A stretch of DNA of 64,000 bases, taken from positions 6,138,001 through 6,202,000 of the forward strand of contig NW_020825294.1 in NCBI RefSeq assembly GCF_003286085.1, in the 5' to 3' direction. This document shows, piece after piece, positions 13,201 through 26,000 of this stretch. The stretch comes from Drosophila persimilis (Eukaryota > Arthropoda > Insecta > Diptera > Drosophilidae). The translations under genes were made by a program, and so were the position numbers. Numbering within the stretch: the stretch's first letter is position 1; the number at the start of each line of letters is the position of its first letter. The notes under the pieces were generated by a model. The model was not told the origin of the DNA, did no database searches, and was given only the letters and a program-made list of their open reading frames with translations.

Positions 13201-16200
13201 TTTTTTTTTGAGGGGGAGAGAGACGGGACAGGTAGTACACAGAGGGAGGTATCGAGGGGTGGGAAGCCTGAAAGAAAGAATAATTTTTTATGAATATTTA
13301 TTTGTTTTTACGAAATCGAAGTTATGCATTTGTTGCTCTCTTTCTCTTGGCAGAGGAGGACAGGGGTGGGCGAGAAGTAATTCCTCTCCCATCTGTGTAT
13401 GCCTTCCATTCCCATCGAGGGGCCATCAAAAGTTTTTCCCGACTGCTGAAAGGTGCGTAAGACAATTTAATTTATTTGATGCATTAAAGCAGAAATATTA
13501 ACGCTATAAATCAATGAGGAACAAAGTTTTTTCCGTCTGTTGTTTAAGTGTATTTCGTATTAATTTATGTGTGTGCCCTTAACCCTACACCCCCCCCCCC
13601 ACACACACACTCCCAGCCCACCCGATATGGACACGCCCACTCCCTTTGGGGCCACCAAAATAAAACAAAAAAAAAGTGCGTTTTTCTTTGTGCGCTTTTT
13701 TATGACAGCTGCGGAAAAAGTTATGCGAGTGAAAGTTGACTCTGGCTTATGAGGGGAGGGGGGCGTGGGGGGGGCAGGGTCCAATATTTCGGTGGATATT
13801 CTGTGAAGGACATCAGTGGCTATAATCGTAAGGAGTTCAAACCAAATTTAAGAAATATCTATACCTTCAAAAAGGGTTAAAGGTTAGCATTGTCTGTGTC
13901 TGAAGTAATTGTTGATTTTTTATAATTTGAAACCTGGATAAGCATTGATTTGAAGTCCCAATTAAAGTCCAATTAAGGTCCGCTACGTTTCTTCGTCTCA
14001 CGTTCGAGTGCTGGGCAGATATTGAATATTCCGCTCATTCGAAAGTGCTGATTGGTGCTGGAATAGTTAAAAGTTTTCATTTGCGAGACTTGGAACCACT
14101 GAAGTCGGAGTAGTGTTCTCTTCAGCATTCGAAAATAAATGACAGGACGATCAAAGCTGTCGAGAGGAGAGGCAGGGAGGCAGAGACACATTTTGTTTTA
14201 CTAGTAAATTACTGGTAAATATTGTGATATCAAAGTGCCCAAACTCTGCTTAAGAAAGAAGTTGAATGGCAAACGTATCGAAAAAAGGGTACAGACGGAC
14301 TATAAAATCCCTAACTTTTTTGTCCCCCTTTCCCTGTAAAAACTCTACTTCTCTCAAACTTCTCTTTCGATGTCCCCCCAAGCGGAGAACCACATGAACT
14401 TAAAAATGGCTAAAACGCTGAACCCGTTCCCATTCCGAGCCCAGAAAGGAGTCGAAATGCCACTGACCCACAGCGGACTTTGAGCCAGACCAAAAGCAAG
14501 TCTTTGAAGATGGGTATAGGGATAGGTATAGACGTAAGGATGGGTCCACACATTTGCATATGCCTGGCCTCAGAGCAACGAAACTTGAACCTTGAAAAGT
14601 TTGCCCGTTGTCGTTTAAGCAATTTTTAAATTGCTGAATAAAACTTTAACTCAATTAATGCACACAGAGTGCAATCATTTACATTATTTCCATTTCTGTA
14701 TGGCACCATTTTCATGCATTTTCCATTTGATTTCCACGTCTTTTTTCTCTCTCATTGTCATTTTGTTGGGAAAACAAGAGTCTCTCTCTGTTCGAGCTGC
14801 GGTGGGAGGGGGGTGGTGGCATGCATCGCATAGATAAAGTCATATATCAGGGATAATTTTTAATAACCCTACCAGACAGTCCACCGCCCCCACTGACGTC
14901 ATCAGTCGGAGTTCAGTTTGGCTTTCTGGTCTGTTGGTTCATTAAATATTGTGATAATTTTTCATATTTATTTTAAGTGGTTTACAGTGACAGTTAAATT
15001 TACATTTTATTTCATTACGCAAAGCGCCATTTATATTTGATTTCCATATCCCCACATATCCACAAGCTCGCACATATCCTCGTCTGTCCATATATTTCCA
15101 TTTACTCATATACACTTATTGTGTCCTTCGTTTAATAGGCTTTAATTGTGCGCTGTCAAAGCAGTGGAAGTGTTTTTGCAGTCAAAATTTTAACGGGCCA
15201 ACAGGGGTCCCTGCTTTCATCCTGGGTCAATCTTGAGGAGGAGAGGAAGGGAGTCGTTCTTAGAACTTAGAGATAAATCTTTGCCAGCTAAAAAAATATA
15301 GAAAAATATATGGTTCGGGCAGTTGAAAGCTTGTGAAAAAATAGTCTGGTTTTCCAGTTTTTTTTCATTTAAAAGATTTCCAAATGAAAGCAAGCTGCTG
15401 CTATAGAAAAAAGGATTAAGAGATTACTTTTAAAAAAAATCAAGTCTACGCGAATTTATCTGTAATGAATGCACTCTTCAGGCAGGTGGAGATTTTTTTG
15501 AGTGTATCTCTTCTATGGATTTGCTTTAATAGACACCTGAAAATACTGTTTTTAATACATGAAACAACAAACCACATCCTTGTAGCCGCATTTGACTACC
15601 CATAACAAAATTGTATAAAATTTCAATAACAAAAAAATCCACATAAGAAAATCAGTTAACATGATTACAAAGCACAATTTATTTTTAGGCCCAACAAATT
15701 CATTGACAATCATGCTGATAATGCTTATTTATTGACAAACATTACGCTAAAGAGATTTTCAGGTTTCTTAACAGATGTAAATAACAGAGGAATGTAAGGC
15801 CAATACAAATTCCCACTATTTTAACAGGGCTGTGGAATGGAAATGTAAAGCGATGAGCTGTGATGTTAAATGTTCTGTAAAGGGTACACAGGTCTGCTGG
15901 CTAAAGCCAAAGCAATGTTAACTAACCTGCACAATTAGTGAGTGCCAGGATATCTAAACTAACTAATAAACATAGGGACTATGCAGTCGATGCAACTTGG
16001 AACTGGTAACTAAGCAATGATTAGTGGCTATGTACTGTAAAATCATAAATTCCACACACCAATGAATACATGTTTAATTTCAATGTCCTACTAGGCTTAG
16101 TCTAGGCTAGAGAAAGGTGACCAGATTTAATTGAGATAACACTTGATACGATTTTCAAATATTTAAAGATATAAAACAAACTTTGGAAATACTGCAAATG

Positions 16201-16380
16201 ATGTCTTTCCGTATGGCTTAGGCTAGCCATGTTAGCTATGCCCTAGAAAAATGTGCATAGCTGCTATCAGCATTTACATATGCTAGAAAACATCCCATTT
16301 TCAACTATTAACTAACCCGCACAATCATTGAGAAGGGCTGTTAGCCTACCTCACTGTTTTACTGGTACTTCTAGTGGTAC
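10240..16380. other. Intergenic region upstream of beat-family gene
   Basis: No exon recognised. The stretch holds microsatellite patches (TGTCTG near 10506-10545, CT/GA near 11620-11760 and 13010-13050), poly-A and poly-C runs, and a quiet AT-rich block at 14940-16380. Two short similar phrases, GTTAACTAACCTGCACAATT near 15915 and a close match near 16305, suggest a small local duplication. Confidence 0.5.
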
Positions 16381-16399
16381 GAGGAAGGAGCACTGTAGA

Positions 16400-16755
16400 G
16401 AGCACCTCTGTTAATCCACCCTCCCATAACAGCGCTCTCGCTCTCTCGGCGGAACAACATGGAATCGAATCAAACAAGAGAACGTGTCCTCCCACGAGAG
16501 AGTCCGAGACCCGAAGTGCACTCTCTCTCAGCAGTTAGTGCCGAATGGAAAGCTTTCGCCGACAGCACCAACGACGCGCGAGCTTCCCGCACTGACCGCC
16601 TTGGGGGCGCCACCTCCGCCAAGTCGCCACAGAGGCAGAGTTTTTTTTAGTCATCATTTGCACTCCCAGACGAACGCACGTCGTTTTTGTCTCGCGCGTT
16701 CAGCCCCAACGAAACTGAAACTCAAATCTGAAGCAAACGAAACGAACATCCCAAA

Positions 16756-16786
<31 letters not shown>

Positions 16787-17250
16787 CGACACCAGCGAGG
16801 CAGAGAGTGTGTGTGTGCGAGAGCGAGCACTAAAAGTAATTCCGTGTTCGAGTAAAAAGTGCAAGTGCAGAACGAAATAAAAGTAAAAATCAAAATAATA
16901 ACAACTGAAACGCATGGCAAAGGCAAATTAAAAAACAAAAACAACTAAAAATAGATGTGAAAATGGAACTTTTTTGAGGCAGGCATGCGGCATTTGTTGC
17001 GTGCCACAAACATTTGTCAGGCATTTGTTGCTCCTGCTGCGGCTGTTGGGGGGGAGAAAAACTGAGAAAGCTGTTGCGGTTGCGGATAATTAAAGCGCGA
17101 AAAGTGGAGCACAAGAAGTAATCAGGGCTCAAAACACAGCCAGATCCCAAAGTACTGAAAATTACAAAAGAAAAAGAGTAACTCTTAAAAAAAAAAAACA
17201 ATTAATTTCCACTCAAAACTAAACTAAAAAGTGCATGCAAATAAGTGAGG
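16400..17250 (+). promoter_or_regulatory. Putative promoter and 5' UTR region of beat-family gene
   Basis: CTCTCGCTCTCTCGG at about 16436-16450, GAGAGAGTC near 16495 and CACTCTCTCTCAG near 16519 are GAGA/CLAMP-type elements. They precede a stretch rich in AAC, GAAA and CAAA (16700-17250), the usual texture of long fly 5' UTRs. The (CA)n run at 16758-16786 lies inside it. I cannot fix a transcription start or splice donor. The next recognised coding exon on this strand begins at 19818. It could equally belong to an unrelated non-coding transcript. Confidence 0.35.
16758..16786. repeat. (CA)n microsatellite
   Basis: About 14 uninterrupted CA units in the putative 5' UTR region. Confidence 0.9.
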
Positions 17251-19817
17251 ATCAATAAAGAACACAAAATAATTTCTCAGAAATAGATTTATATTCTGTG
17301 CTATCATCAGGCATTTTTAAACGCAAAATTAACAAATAAAAACAGCTGAGAATTTTTTTTAAATAGTGCCAAAAAGAGTGAATGATCAATGGGAAATATC
17401 CCTTAGATCTTCCACCTAGACTTTAAGCAAATCTTTCCTCGGCCAAGAAGACACCCATTGAAGACAGTGCCTGGCAAAAGTAGACGAATCAGAAGCCTCA
17501 ACTGTAGCTCAGCTTTTCCGCGATTCCTTTTGGCTTGAGTTCATTTACCTCGGGAAATTTCAGCCTGAAATATTGCCACAGAAAATTCTAGTCTGACCCG
17601 AGCACTGTTTAATCTTTAATTATATTTTGTCATTTTTGTTCGCTGTCTATCTGCCCCTCTCAGCGTTTCCTCTCTCCTTCGCGCTATCTGGCTCCTGCTC
17701 CCATTTAGGCTAATTATGCTGCCTCGCTGGGGTCTGGAGCCGGGGTCTGGGGCTGGAATGTCCTTTCTGTGGCTGGGTCTTGGACATTCATTTCGTGCTG
17801 CATATTTTTAGGCGCTGACTAAATTTGCTCAGCCGCTGTTGTTGTTGTAATTATAATAACAGCTTCTGTTGTTGGCCCTGTTGTTGTTGTTGGTTTATTA
17901 TCTGCACCTGACTTGTTAGCTATTTATTTGTGTGTTATTCCGCCATTGTTTGCTTTAAACAAAACGAAAACAACGCAAAAAAAATGTCAGACGCGAGCAA
18001 AGTTTTTTGAGCAAAAATTTTAAAATTTGTTGAACATTTTTGTTAGCTGTCAACTACTGACATGGTATTTACATACATATGTGTATGCATAAATATTTAT
18101 AAATATTTGTTAATTGCTTTTGTTCTGGGTGTATTTTTTCAATTGCCAACAAATAATGTCAGTTGATAGAGGAATATCATACATCTATTTTCTGTGGTGC
18201 ATACTCGTATATGTTCTGTTTTTATGACATTCAAAAAGGTGTTTACAATTTGTACAATATCGTCTTTCGTCGGTGTAATATTTCATTTGATTCAAAAATC
18301 ATCTACGTATCAGAATTATATTTATTTCATTTATTTTATTCACCAGAATTTGCTCGCATTTACCAGTAAAAAAGCACAATTCTCCTTCAGAATATATATC
18401 CCATAATGCGGAAATTATATTTATTAGCCAAGATCTTTGAATCCATCTGAAATGCATCATTATAGCAGGCTTTTTCTAATAAATTCTCAAAATGCTGCCA
18501 TTTATTTCACGAAAAATATTTATTTACTAGATTGTGAAAAATGTTACCATTTTTGATGAATTTTCCAATGTTTCTCGCAACAACAATTTAATCATTTTTT
18601 ATTGTTTATCTACGTGACATAATTATTGTTTCGATTGGTGTTTGATATTTTATATTTTATAGTTTTTGCTGTAGTTCTGCTGAATATTTTTCCTAGGTAT
18701 GTGTGTGTCTTTTATTATTTATTTAGTTTCATGTAGGGGTCATATATCTCATGGTTTGGAGCTTGGAGAGAGGGGCAAATAATGGTATCTATCCAACAAA
18801 GATCTCCTTTCCTGAAATTCATGAAAAAGAAAGGACTATCCTTTTAGTATTTCTTTCTATAAATGAAGCTCAGTATTTATATCTTTATTTGCCTGGATTA
18901 TTGTTCCTTTTTGGTATTAAATATCAAAACCCTACAGAGGCTTCAGCTCTCATAGCATTTTAGATTTAGATTTCCAAGATAAATGAATAATTTCTGGTTT
19001 ATTTTCCATGTGCTCTGACACACATTTGTCTGCCCATCAGTTCTCTGCCCAAGATAGTTGCCTTTCTCTGCCGTTTACCGGGAAACCCTGGCGACGATTC
19101 TGTGTGGCAGTAGGACAGCAACTCCGACAGTTACTTGGCCTCGAAAACAACTTTAACTGGGCCTCGACGTCAGCCTCCAATTCATTTCCCCTGCCCGGAC
19201 TCCTTTGCCAACTCAATTGCCTCGCAAGCGCTTTCGTGACGCTCTAAATCAACTCAGGAGAGCAGGGGGGTTGCTGGGAGGGGGGTTGGGGGGCGAATGG
19301 GAGCCCAAAGGATTTTGAATTTATGTTGCATGGGGTTTCCCTTCGCTTCGTTTCGCTGGCTTTTGCACGCTTTTGTCGCACTTCCCAGCTTCAGCATTTT
19401 CCGCTGAGGGAAAGGCTGCTGTGTAATTAATCTTTGCCCAAAATGCTTGAAAATTTATGTCTTTAACTTGACTGCAGTCCTTCCTTCCCACAGAGAGGAG
19501 GAAGAGGAAGGGTAGAGCCAGGGGCGATCCTTATGCCGTTTAATAGTTTTTGCCTTTAACTTTTTCTTGGATGTTTTTGTTGGTTTCGTTCGCGTCGCGA
19601 TTAAAAGTGATTAATAGTCAACATTTTATTACCGCACAGCAGCAGCAACAACAACATTACAGGCAACCCACAAAGGGGAACCACCCGAAAACAACTTAAT
19701 GTCCAAACGAAATAAGTGAAATTTTCACACAGAAATTAATAAAGACATTAGTGCGTGTGGGCGTGTGGCTCATTGGGGAATAGAAACCAAAAACCAGAGG
19801 AGCAACTACTGCGTGAA
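17251..19817. other. Non-coding stretch before first beat coding exon
   Basis: AT-rich, with no recognisable exon. Two possible splice acceptors, TTCCCACAG near 19493 and ACCGCACAG near 19640, could join a far 5' UTR exon to the coding exon. In-frame stop TAG at 19749-19751 closes the frame upstream of the ATG at 19818. Confidence 0.4.
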
Positions 19818-20067
19818 ATGTGCGGACTGGAGCCGTACAGCCAGCACCAGCTGGCGCCCCACCATCAGCGGAGATCCTCTCGCTGGCTCCAGCAGAGGCA
19901 GGAGCACCACCACCACCATCACCATCACCATCACCACCACCAATGCCATCATCAGCAGCGGCTGGAGCAACAGGCTCCGGGCAGACAGACCGGCTCGGGG
20001 TCGAGGTCGAGGACAGCCACCCATTTGCAGATTTGGTACATTCTACATGTGATATTAGTCCTAATCG
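19818..20067 (+). CDS. Beat-family gene, coding exon 1 (signal region)
   Basis: Encodes residues 1-83 and the first base of codon 84. The ATG at 19818 is the first in frame after the stop at 19749. The exon ends with a donor GTGAGT. It holds the CAC repeat coding for 12 His and the hydrophobic stretch WYILHVILVLI. Confidence 0.75.
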
Positions 20068-23000
20068 GTGAGTCCTCCAACGCTCTAATGTATCCTTGCG
20101 CCCTTTTTCCCTTTAATTATGAACACATTTTAAATGGTCCATAATAAATGTGGGGATTGCTGGTTTAGGCCATGAACATTTTTATTATTTTTATAGTGTG
20201 TGTGCAGAGGTCAGGCTTGGGCATTAGATTAAATAGGGGTTGTAATTATACAAGTTTCCCCTTGAGATTGAGATTGAAGAGAAGGTTTGATGATGATGAA
20301 TGAATAGCCAAAGAACTTCCGAGGGGTATTATAAGGGGTATTCAGAGCTGTCTCTGCATCCACTCGATCCTCTCCAAAGCAATGCCAAAAATAAATTGCA
20401 ATACTTAAACAAATTTCCAACAACTTTCAAGTGAAGACAGAAATTCCTTGAATCTTTGCCAGAGTTCCCGGAAAATCTCAACCCACAACAAAAAACTTTA
20501 CAGATTTCATAATCAAACAATTTTCTTACAGCATTTTTCATGACAAAAAAAGAGAGAGAAAACGGAAAAAATGTTGTCCCCCTTCCGAACTGAATTCGAG
20601 GGAAAATCCCCAGGAAAAACAATCAACAAATTGAAATCCAAAGACCAAACAATCGAATGTCGAATGTCCAAAGACAAAGAACAAATTGTGAGACGCAGAC
20701 GGAATAGAAATTAATAAATTGGACAACAAGTCCCCCATTTGGGGTTTGTTTTTCTCCTTCCTCTAGTTTATTCCCATGTCGGGGGGATATTGGAGTCCTG
20801 TGTGTGTGAAGGAAGTATTTCTAGCCCCTTAAAGCATTTCCTGCGTTCCCTTTGCGCATAGTGAGACCTTAATCCGGGTAGTGGGTATCCTGTAGTCGCA
20901 ATATCCATCCATAACCTTCTCACTTGCTATTTTTGTGCCTGGTTTTGGCTTTTGTCGCAGTTTTTCGGGGCTTCGGGCAAGTTAAGTTGACATTTCCGCT
21001 AAAACAGACACGTGCGGGGGCTGCTAATAGCTTGGGAGGGAGACAGAGAGGGGAGAGGGAGGGGAGAGGGAGAAGGAGAAGCTGTTAACGTTCTTTCATT
21101 ATTTTCAAATCATATCACAAAAGACAGAGGCTGCTGCTGCACAGTTGAACGGCAGCGGAAACGGATATGAAACCAAGTGAATGTTTGCACACCAGCGGGA
21201 GTCTCTCCCTCTACCCCTCCCAATGTAAGTGTGGGTGTGGGTGTGTGTGTTTGTGTGTGCCTTGGCTTAATTCAACGTCTCATTTGCATACATTAAAATG
21301 TCACATTTTACATGTCGTTTGTGCGTCTCGCCCTAAGCCTAACAGCAACAGAAGCCAGAGGAACGTCAGTTAACATTAAGAGGCAGAGCCACCAGAGCCA
21401 CCAGACCCAGGCTCCCATCATCCTCCTCCTTCACCTCCTCCTCCTCCACCTCCTCCATTCTCCTACACATAAACTACATTAGCAATTGGCCTGGCTAAAA
21501 GCACTGGCTGGCACTGGCTGGCAGTGGCTGGCGTGGCTGGCAGTTCGCTGGAAAGGCAACCATGTAAAAATGGCTTAACGCGCAAATCTTTCAACTAAAC
21601 ATTAATCCTAATGGTTTTCAATTTTGTTGCGCCTTCTGTGGCAAGTCAAGTTCGCTTCGGTTCCCTCTTTTTTTGCCTTCTTTCTTTCTTTTTTTTTTTT
21701 TGTGGCGCTTTGACTTTGGTTGTGGCCCCTGCTTTGCATGTTAATACGCTCTTTGATATTGCCGAGCATCGCCTGCAGCCTGATTGCTTCTGACAGCGTC
21801 AAATCCTCACCCCCTAACCCCCTCCCCGCACCCTGTATCCATACTTCATCCTCGGGGCATCACGTAAATATGAAATTTCATTGAAATTTCTGTGAACTTT
21901 CATTGAGCTTCTGCAAAATAATATACAAAAACACACAGAAATATGTAATGTTAGGTCTCTCTCTATCCATATCAGTCTCTCTCTCTCTCGGTGAGTACAT
22001 TCCGCTCATTAAGCTGCCCTACAATTTGCCATTAATCAAGTTGTGGCCCCCAGAAGCGAAGTGTGCCCTTGACTCACTTACTCAAAAGGCGGCTAGGGCC
22101 ACAGGTCAAAGTAATCATATGGAATGCGATGATACCTCGCTCTCCCACTCTCTCAGTCTGTCTGGGAAATATGTCAATTAAGGTAAACCACAAGACAAGC
22201 GCACAGAATTAATGGTTTTAGAAATATTCAACCAAGAAAATAAATTAATTGGAGATTATATGTCTATGAAAATAATGTACCGAAAATTGTAGAGTAGATA
22301 AATATAGATCTGGCAGATAAATACCTCTATGGAAGACACTTTCTATATGTCAATGAAATAATATATTTAAGTGGCTTAATATTTAACAATATTTATCTCT
22401 TTTTTCATGAGTTTGCAAGAGATAGGAACCAAAAAATGGCCATAAAAAATTTATAAGTTACTCCTTTGTACTAAAAATATAAAATATTATAATTTAAATC
22501 TCGAAAATAGATATAAAATGAAATATTTTTAGTTTTAAGTTGCCTTTGCCACAGTTTTCGAGAAACTTTTTAGAAGGAGAGAAGTTTCGTGTAGGTTTCC
22601 GGAAGGTTTCTGGTGAAAAAAGGAGCGCAGGACTTTAAATAAACCAATCTAAAAATCTAAAAAATAATTTTGATGATATTATAGAAATCTCTGCTTTGTT
22701 CTTGACCCCAAAAAGTATGCCATATATTCCTGATTGGAAACAGCTCTGCGGAATAGCCCAGAGATATTTAAATATTGTCCTACCAGCCACCATTCGCTCT
22801 TCCTTTAGAAGATTTTGGGCTTATGACAAGTGCTCTTTATTGTTGGAATATCACTTTCGTTTATTATTTATTTCCGAAAACCCCGGCCAAAACCTATACG
22901 CCCCACAGGCCTACCCAGCAGATGGTCCATGTGGGGGGCATTATGTGCCACATATGTAGGTACTTAAGGCCATATCATATGGCACACACACACACATATT

Positions 23001-26000
23001 AAATTGTTGCTGTGGCAAACTGAGCAAAAGCTCAAGTAGGCTTTTGTTTAAATAAAATTGTGTCGCCACAATGGCCAAGAGCAACTGTGTTTCTCTCTAC
23101 GAGTATCTCTGCCGCTCTCAGTGGGTGTGCATTTTTCTCTGTGTATTGTTGTTTGTGTTGATTATCCACACACACACACACACACACACACACTGATTCC
23201 CACAAAAGATACCACACAGAGTCGCATCCATGTGTCATGTGTTTGCCAGACAACAACATTTTGAGCCACTAAGCTTTTGTTGAAGTTTATCTCTGCATTT
23301 GCCCAATTGATGGTAGCTCCTCGATGGTTTTTTTTTTCTTCTTCTGCCAGCAGGTAATACTCGTAAAGGCAGGTAACAAACACAAATAAATCTTACCGTA
23401 GTAGGGGGCGGTGCGGGGCGGGGCGATAGTTCTCGGAGATTTCCCAAACAAATTCGTACATATTTCATGCTCATTTCTGGCCAACAACATTTTGACGGAC
23501 AAATTGCCATAAAACGTATTTTATGTTCCAATTATATATACATTTTAAATATACATAATATATTGTGCAATCAACATGACAAAGTCACACTTTTGACTGC
23601 TGCTCTGCCGCTCTGCCGCTCGACTGATGATGGAATTTCGCGTTTTAATTTGATACATTTCAGGGATTCTCTCGCGATATCACGTAACAGCATATCATAT
23701 ATTGTATTAATATTGTTTTTGCAAACAAATTACGTTTTTTTTTTTTTATTCTGAAGGGGATCAAGTTTAAAGAATTAAAATGGAAACTTATTCAATTATT
23801 TTTTGTATATATTTTTGGGTCTAGTAGAAGGCATGGAGACCCCTTTATTTAATGGTGATATAGAAACGAAAGAAACTTAATCGCATTTACATAAATAATT
23901 TCTGAATTCCAGGAATGGCTTCAAGCTATTATTTTGCAGAACTCAAGGGCTGTAGATTTACTTATTTTTTCCTAGAAATTTCCTGGGAAGTACTGCGATA
24001 AATTTTCTGTTAATTCTTTTCCACGCTTCACGGGATTTCTCTTTAATTTTTCCGTATTTGGTAGATTAATTTGCCTATCCCTATATTAATTGAGCACTTT
24101 AAAGGCTCATAATTTAATTACAAAAAGTCTTAGGGATTTAATATATATCTAACCACTCTAATATTATTTCCTGGATACCATTTATAGCCCCCTTTTAATG
24201 AGTCTTTTCCTCAGGTTTTCGAATAATTTAATGGGGAGATTACATTTGTTTTCCGTAAGCTGATATGCATCGTGAGGCAAGACAAACAGAAATTGTAGCA
24301 TTTCAATTAAAAGTAATAGCCGAACTGCTGAAAGCCAACAAAAAAGGAGGAGGACCCACATACAGGACACAAGACAAACAGTGGAGGCAACCGCGAGGGG
24401 CAGGGTCCAGTTCGGGTTCGGGTTCGGGTTCGGTTCGGTTGAATTGAGTCCGATCCGGTCAGAGGACCAACGCCCCCAAGCAAATTGAAACAAAATGAAG
24501 GTCTCTGTGTGTTGACTTCTTCGGGTTCGTCTTTTTTCTTTACTTTTTTCGTTGGCTGTATTGAAATCATTAGAGCGAAGCGGCAGCAAAAAAAAGTTAT
24601 AGGTTCGGCGGTGGGGCAGCCCCATATTTGGGTAGGGGTTGGATTGAGCATTAATGTCTGACGAGGACGAGAACGAGGCACAGACGAACGACCGACTGAC
24701 GCCTATTAATCATGCAGACTTTACGTTCCATTAGCCAGGCAGCAGGACGGAGGACCAGTAGGACCCTAGTGTGGGATTTTAAGGGGAAGACGACGACTGT
24801 GGAGGTTAAGACCTCGATGTACGAGTGGGTCCAATGTGGTCCAGACCTAAACAAACTTGAAAAATACCAAAGGTTAAGGTTATTCCTGGATGAAGGCAAT
24901 GTTTGAATTGTGAAAAATATATAGATTTGGACATAGAAATACGAAGAGCCTCTTTGGACCTCAACTAACAGCCAAATTATTTTATTTCCGAATTATATGA
25001 ACGAAATATGTCTTAAAAATATTTAACAAATTTTAAAAATTAATAAATATGTAAATAATAAATTTATTAAAATACAATCCACACAAATCATCGCAATTTT
25101 CGTTCAAAAAATACCGAACATACCCAGGCACACCTCCATGGAACCGCCACTTGCGGCATGTGCGAGAGGTTTAAAGTTTAAGTAACAGCAGAAGGGGCGG
25201 AAAGAAGGGGGGGAGAGGTGTGGGAGGCAAAAGAGCAACCGGGAACAGAGAAGCGCAAACATTGCGGAGCAAACAGAGCCGCTGTCCGCCACCGCCTGCC
25301 CGCCCGCCCGTCTGCCCGTCTGACACTTGGCCATTTGCCTGTCCGACAGCGCTTGGCTCCTAATGGGGAAAATATTGTATTACAACAAAATGTGCAGCTA
25401 CCCCAAAAACGAAGAAACGAAAGAAAGCTGAAAAAACCCGCAACATTGAAGGGGGAGAAGCACCCTTTAAAATGGATCCCGAAAGGGTCCCGGTCTCCCC
25501 CCACTCTCTCTCTCTCAGCTGCTGCTAACGATATGGAAAATTTATCAAAAAATACAATGGGAGGAAGGAGCAGGCAGGAGCAGCAACAACATGACACCGA
25601 CCGACCGACCGACCGACCGACCGACCGGCCAGGCATAAAATAATCAGCACGGCCACGGCATACCCTTGGCGGGGGCACCGGCGGGTGCAGGAAAAGGCAA
25701 ATGTTAGGTTAAAAGGCTTTCCAGGTCAGGCGGGCGCCCCGAGCTGTCCCTCAACCTCAAGGGCGTTGATGGCGAGCAAATTGATTTGGACTCCGAGTTG
25801 GAGAATTATCAAATGTGTAAATCGAGCAGAGAAATCTGTGAGACGAATCGAAAGCGGGCAAGTGATTGATTATGGCATCTCTCAGGGGAGAGAAGGATGC
25901 GGCAGATCTGCTTACGCGATCTTCGAGGGGCCATCCTTCATTCTCAAGAGAGACCAGCCCTGGATTAAGAGGGAGAACTGCCCTTGATTAAGAGGGAGAG

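Noticed and set aside
24712-24906. 64-codon frame starting MQTLRSISQAAG
   Set aside because: Short, no family match, and within repeat-rich intronic sequence; consistent with chance.
25178-25678. 166-codon minus-strand frame
   Set aside because: It runs across the CCGA tetranucleotide repeat (giving GRSVGRSV) and T-rich tracts; no domain pattern or splice context.
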